NCBI GenBank assembly: GCA_024686055.1
Contig: JAIBDV010000143.1
Coordinates: 1-7,385, forward strand
Reading direction: 5' to 3'
From: Neptuniibacter sp.
GTDB lineage: Bacteria; Pseudomonadota; Gammaproteobacteria; Pseudomonadales; Balneatricaceae
DNA length: 7,385 nt
Positions within the stretch are counted from its first letter, which is position 1, and each line of letters starts with the position of its first letter. The notes under the pieces are model-generated. The model was not told the DNA's origin, ran no database searches, and worked only from the letters and a program-made list of their open reading frames with translations. The translations under genes were made by a program, and so were the position numbers. Shown here one piece after another: positions 4,724 to 7,385 of the stretch.

Positions 4724-5623
4724 TCACAATCCCGCCAGCGCTTCGGCGCATTTCTCCCGCAACATATCCCGCAGCATTAATGTTGCCGGGGTCACCTGTT
4801 TTCGGCTGGGGCAGATCAGCCAGGCGTTAAGCGGCTTTGATGGGTAGTCGGAGAGCAGTCGTACCACGGTTCCTGTGCGCAGATCAGCGCTGATATCCAG
4901 GCTGGATTTATAGGCGATTCCTTTGCCTGCCACAGCCCAGCGCCGGACAATATCGGCGTCATTACTCTCGCGATTGCCCTGCACCTGGATGCTGTGCTGC
5001 TGGCCGTCTTTCGAGAAGCTCCAGTTATCGTAGGCGCGACTGCCGATCCGGTACAGCAGACAGTTGTGCTGGCGCAACTGTTCAGGGTGTTCAGGCGTGC
5101 CTGCCAGGCGGAGGTATTCCGGCGATGCGAATGCGATGCGCTCTACGCTGGCGATATGAAAGGCCACCATAGATGAGTCTTCCGGCTCGCCATAGCGCAG
5201 GGCCAGATCAACCCGGTCCAGATAAAAGTCCGACAGAGAATCGCCCACGCTCAGGTTCAGTGATAAACCGGGGTGTTTATCCATGGCTTCATCCAGCCAG
5301 GGCAGAACGATATTACGGCCCAGGTCCGATGACACGGAAAAACGCACTTCCCCGGCGATTTTACCGCGCATGGCCGTGAGTGAAGCTTTGCCCTGGTCCA
5401 GGGCGTCCAGCGCCTGGCGGCAGTACAGCAGAAACCGCTCACCTTCGGCGGTGATGCGTAGCTGGCGGGTTGAGCGAATAAACAGCTGCACCTCGAGCTG
5501 TTTCTCCAGTCGCTTAAGGCCAGCACTGGCCGCCGCCGGGGTGATTCCTAGCTGATTGGCGGCAGCGGTGATATTACCGCTGTCGGCGGTGCGGATAAAA
5601 AGCGTCAGGTCTGCTGTATTCAT
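4724..5623 (-). CDS. LysR-family transcriptional regulator
   Basis: Complete, 299 residues from the ATG at 5623 (a TTG two codons earlier, at 5629, is the alternative). The helix-turn-helix spans residues 1-60: MNTADLTLFIRTADSGNITA, AANQLGITPAAASAGLKRLE, LEVQLFIRSTRQLRIT, then AEGERF. The effector domain starts at GEVRFSVSSDLGR (91-103) and shows VDLALRYGEP (138-147) and WAVAGKGIAYKSSLDI (229-244), matching the CrgA-like branch. It ends 40 bases from the converging reductase gene with no terminator visible between them. It is divergent from the medium-chain dehydrogenase at 5720, its likely target; this regulator-plus-dehydrogenase pairing is common in proteobacteria. Inducer unknown. Confidence 0.95.
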   Translation of the reverse strand: MNTADLTLFIRTADSGNITAAANQLGITPAAASAGLKRLEKQLEVQLFIRSTRQLRITAEGERFLLYCRQALDALDQGKASLTAMRGKIAGEVRFSVSSDLGRNIVLPWLDEAMDKHPGLSLNLSVGDSLSDFYLDRVDLALRYGEPEDSSMVAFHIASVERIAFASPEYLRLAGTPEHPEQLRQHNCLLYRIGSRAYDNWSFSKDGQQHSIQVQGNRESNDADIVRRWAVAGKGIAYKSSLDISADLRTGTVVRLLSDYPSKPLNAWLICPSRKQVTPATLMLRDMLREKCAEALAGL

Positions 5624-5719
5624 TATCAAAATATTATTGAAAGTGATTAGTTAATTACCCTGTTTTTAGTGTATCCAGTTTGCCCCACACTGTCTTCATT
5701 CACTTAGCGGAGACAGACA
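5624..5719. promoter_or_regulatory. Divergent control region, LysR / dehydrogenase
   Basis: AT-rich 96 bases between two divergent starts. TCAA (5626-5629) and TTGA (5637-5640) form an inverted repeat with a seven-base spacer right at the LysR start, and ATTA-GT-TAAT (5647-5656) is a second small palindrome. Either could be a LysR site. TTGAAA (5637-5642) is a fair -35 for the dehydrogenase, but I see no good -10 at the proper distance. GGAGA (5709-5713) is the ribosome site for ATG 5720. Confidence 0.4.
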
Positions 5720-6745
5720 ATGAAAGCGATTGGTTACCTCAAATCCCTCGAAATTGAACACCCGGATGCCTTGCTCGACATTGAACAGCCAGCCCCTGAG
5801 GTGATGGGCCGTGATCTGCTGGTTAAAATCGCGGCGGTGTCGGTCAACCCGGTGGATACCAAAATCCGCGTTCGAGTGCAGCCGGAAGGCGATGAGCCCA
5901 AAGTGCTGGGCTGGGATGCGGTGGGTGAAGTGGTTGAGGTGGGGGATCAGGTTCAGTTCTATAAAAAAGGCGATAAGGTCTGGTATGCCGGTGATCTGAC
6001 CCGGCCAGGCACCAACGCGGAGTTCCACCGGGTAGATGAACGGATTGTGGGGCATAAGCCTGAGACGTTATCCGATGCCCAGGCGGCGGCGTTTCCACTG
6101 ACGGCGATCACCGCCTGGGAGATGCTGTTTGACCGGCTGGGCCTGGTGCATACCGATACCCCGGAAAAAACGGGTGAGCAGCAGTTGCTGATTGTCGGTG
6201 CTGCGGGTGGCGTGGGATCGATTATGGTGCAACTGGCGGCCCAGCTGACCAACGCGACTGTAATCGGCACCGCCTCACGGCCTGAAAGCCAGCAATGGGT
6301 GACCGAGCTGGGGGCGGATTATGTGATTGATCACCGCAAGCCACTCAGTGCTGAGCTGCAACGGATCGGCATCGACAGCGTGACCCATGTGGCTTCGTTG
6401 AACGCGACCGATCAGCATTTTGATGAGATCGTTACCGCGCTGGCACCGCAGGGCAAGCTGGGGCTGATTGATGACCCGGCAGTGCCGCTGGATATTATGA
6501 AGCTGAAAATGAAATCGATCTCGCTGCACTGGGAGTTTATGTACACCCGCTCGATGTTTAACACTGTGGATATCGAGCAGCAGCGTAACCTGCTGAACCG
6601 CATGGCCGAGCTGGTGGACGCTGGGCGGCTTAAAACCACCCTGGGTGAGCACTTTGGCAAGATTAACGCCAGCAATCTGAGGAAAGCCCACGCCAGTATC
6701 GAAAGTGGCACTTCAATTGGCAAGGTGGTGCTGGAAGGGTTTTGA
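5720..6745 (+). CDS. Medium-chain dehydrogenase/reductase, quinone oxidoreductase-like (zinc-type ADH family)
   Basis: A 341-residue medium-chain dehydrogenase/reductase, full length for the family often labelled 'zinc-type alcohol dehydrogenase' (zeta-crystallin side, near TIGR02817). The N-terminal GroES-like domain shows LLVKIAAVSVNPVDTKIRVR (33-52), VLGWDAVGEVVEVG (62-75) and GDKVWYAGDLTRPGTNAEF (84-102). AAAFPLTAITAWEMLFDRL (122-140) leads into the Rossmann domain with LLIVGAAGGVGSIMVQLA (156-173), the nucleotide loop typical of NADPH-using members. TASRPES (184-190) follows. The classical zinc ligands of alcohol dehydrogenases are absent (the entire protein lacks cysteine), so despite the family label it is probably a zinc-free NAD(P)H quinone or enal reductase. 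Strong start: GGAGA six bases before ATG. Regulated probably by the divergent LysR. A monooxygenase gene follows after 189 bases of palindromic repeats, so co-transcription is possible but interrupted. Confidence 0.93.
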   Translation: MKAIGYLKSLEIEHPDALLDIEQPAPEVMGRDLLVKIAAVSVNPVDTKIRVRVQPEGDEPKVLGWDAVGEVVEVGDQVQFYKKGDKVWYAGDLTRPGTNAEFHRVDERIVGHKPETLSDAQAAAFPLTAITAWEMLFDRLGLVHTDTPEKTGEQQLLIVGAAGGVGSIMVQLAAQLTNATVIGTASRPESQQWVTELGADYVIDHRKPLSAELQRIGIDSVTHVASLNATDQHFDEIVTALAPQGKLGLIDDPAVPLDIMKLKMKSISLHWEFMYTRSMFNTVDIEQQRNLLNRMAELVDAGRLKTTLGEHFGKINASNLRKAHASIESGTSIGKVVLEGF

Positions 6746-6767
6746 GGCGGGACAGCGGGGGGCTTGT

Positions 6768-6789
6768 GTAGCAGTCCGCTCCGCGGACG
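6768..6789 (+). repeat. REP-like palindromic unit 1
   Basis: GTAGCAG head followed by a perfect hairpin GTCCGC-TCC-GCGGAC (6774-6788). The head plus short GC hairpin layout matches the REP sequences of Pseudomonas-type genomes. It begins 23 bases after the dehydrogenase stop, so it may also dampen read-through or protect the mRNA 3' end, although no T tract follows. Confidence 0.65.
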
Positions 6790-6814
6790 TCTGGTTCGTA
6801 GCATTGGCCTCTGA

Positions 6815-6836
6815 CGCGCGCGGAGCGCGCTGCTAC
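6815..6836 (-). repeat. REP-like palindromic unit 2, inverted to unit 1
   Basis: On the minus strand it reads GTAGCAG, then GCGCGC-TCC-GCGCGC (hairpin 6816-6830). Same head and same TCC loop as unit 1, but in the opposite orientation and with a different stem that remains perfectly paired. The two heads GTAGCAG/CTGCTAC (6768-6774 and 6830-6836) can also pair with each other, as in paired REP (BIME-like) arrangements. Confidence 0.65.
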
Positions 6837-6840
6837 AGGT

Positions 6841-6861
6841 CGTGAGCAAGCTCGCTGTTAC
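6841..6861 (-). repeat. REP-like palindromic unit 3, diverged
   Basis: On the minus strand GTAACAG head (one change from GTAGCAG) overlapping a GCGAGC-TT-GCTCAC hairpin with one C-A mismatch (G-U in the other strand's RNA). The GCGAGCTTGCTC core is the same as in a well-known Pseudomonas REP family. It lies four bases after unit 2 in the same orientation. Confidence 0.55.
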
Positions 6862-6934
6862 ATTCAGGGAATAGCCTCGCCATCTGCACTCTTGTTCCCA
6901 CACTCTGCGTGGTAATAGTGAAAGGTTAATAAAC

Positions 6935-7228
6935 ATGACAACACCACTGACAATTGTTGCACGTATTGAAGCAAAACCAGATCAGGTTGAGCGGGTGAAA
7001 GCCGAGCTGATCAAGTTGATCGAACCGACCCGGCAGGAAGAGGGGTGTCTGCAGTATGATCTGCATCAGGACAATAACGACCCGACCGTCTTTGTGTTCT
7101 TTGAGAACTGGGTCAGCCGCGAACTCTGGCAGGCGCATATGGAAAATGTACATCTGCAGGCTTATGTTGCGGCGACGGAAGGGGCGGTGGCGAGTTTCAC
7201 CCTGAATGAGATGACGCAGGCAGGCTGA
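6935..7228 (+). CDS. Antibiotic biosynthesis monooxygenase family protein (YgiN-like putative quinol monooxygenase)
   Basis: A 97-residue single ABM-domain protein of the usual length. Seen: TIVARIEAKPDQVERVKAEL (6-25), then R33-QEEGCLQYDLHQD (33-46), VFVFFENWVSRELWQAHMEN (52-71) and HLQAYV. The EGCLxYDLHxD, FENW and H68/H73 positions are the family signature. ABM proteins form ferredoxin-like dimers that need no metal or bound flavin; E. coli YgiN acts on quinols and has been proposed to work in a redox cycle with the quinone reductase MdaB. Here both a flavodoxin-fold quinone reductase (4106) and an MDR-type quinone reductase (5720) lie nearby, which fits a quinol/quinone role, but that is inference. 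AAAGG (6921-6925) lies nine bases before ATG. A heme-degrading ABM (IsdG-like) is less likely given the YgiN-like motif spacing. Confidence 0.92.
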   Translation: MTTPLTIVARIEAKPDQVERVKAELIKLIEPTRQEEGCLQYDLHQDNNDPTVFVFFENWVSRELWQAHMENVHLQAYVAATEGAVASFTLNEMTQAG

Positions 7229-7236
7229 TCGGTGTT

Positions 7237-7264
7237 GCGGGCCAGCGGCCCGCGCTCCCAGTTG
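7237..7264 (-). repeat. Intergenic GC palindrome between convergent genes
   Basis: GCGGGCC (7237-7243) and GGCCCGC (7247-7253) form a perfect seven-pair hairpin with an AGC loop. On the minus strand the head reads TGGGAGC directly before the stem, a GGGAGCG-plus-stem layout seen in REP-type repeats. It sits between the convergent monooxygenase and katG stops. No T tract on either side, so it is a repeat first and a terminator only possibly. Confidence 0.5.
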
Positions 7265-7296
7265 GGGGCACGGGCGGCTGGTTTAGAGGTTATGTG

Positions 7297-7385
7297 TTAG
7301 CGGCTCAGATCAAACCGGTCCAGGGTCATGACTTTGTGCCAGGCCTGGACAAAGTCATTCACAAATTTCTCTCTGCCATCATCCG
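7297..7385 (-). CDS. katG: Catalase-peroxidase KatG, C-terminal 28 residues only
   Basis: The minus-strand frame entering from the right edge ends at TAA (7297-7299). It reads DDGREKFVNDFVQAW followed by HKVMTLDRFDLSR. KF-V-x-DF-V-x-AW-x-KVM-x-LDRFDL is the highly conserved C-terminal end of bacterial catalase-peroxidases, which remove hydrogen peroxide with a heme in a bifunctional catalase/peroxidase reaction. Only this tail is visible, so the heme and Met-Tyr-Trp adduct residues lie outside the window. It converges on the monooxygenase gene. Identification is by this tail alone but the match is distinctive. Confidence 0.88.
   Translation of the reverse strand, partial: DDGREKFVNDFVQAWHKVMTLDRFDLSR

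Noticed and set aside
6412..6936. Minus-strand open frame of 174 codons across the end of the dehydrogenase and the REP cluster
   Set aside because: Antisense to a conserved enzyme and reads through palindromic repeats; no domain seen.

Overview
The window looks like chromosomal DNA of a gammaproteobacterium. Most genes are moderately GC-rich, have Shine-Dalgarno-type starts and form short regulator-plus-enzyme pairs. Palindromic intergenic repeats resemble the REP elements of Pseudomonas and its relatives. A marine Oceanospirillales/Pseudomonadales-type genus is my guess; the genus cannot be fixed from sequence alone. Both ends cut through genes.

Layout. Positions 1-639 (minus) hold the N-terminal part of a LysR-type regulator that runs off the left edge. 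It is divergent from an exported metallo-beta-lactamase-fold hydrolase (744-1667). Next comes an AT-rich block (about 1720-2405) with one small secreted protein gene (2010-2387) built from five 16-residue repeats, with its own promoter and terminator. Immediately downstream is an AraC-type DNA-binding domain (2560-2997) that lacks a sensor domain, with coding-like sequence in another frame just upstream; it is probably a decayed or truncated regulator. A GNAT acetyltransferase (3125-3604), a MerR-type regulator (3651-4046) and a flavodoxin-fold NAD(P)H:quinone reductase (4106-4684) follow on the plus strand. A near-perfect operator palindrome sits at the MerR stop codon, and a second hairpin covers the ribosome binding site of the reductase.

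A second LysR regulator (4724-5623, minus) is divergent from a medium-chain (zeta-crystallin/quinone reductase-like) dehydrogenase (5720-6745). After a cluster of three REP-like palindromes comes a YgiN-like antibiotic biosynthesis monooxygenase (6935-7228). Another palindrome then precedes the C-terminal end of catalase-peroxidase KatG (7297-7385, minus).

Working model (inference). From 3651 to the right edge the genes point to quinone/electrophile and oxidative-stress handling: two different reductase families, a putative quinol monooxygenase and KatG, each reductase with its own adjacent regulator. The left half is more heterogeneous and carries signs of insertion and gene decay. No RNA genes, CRISPR arrays, transposases or phage genes were seen.
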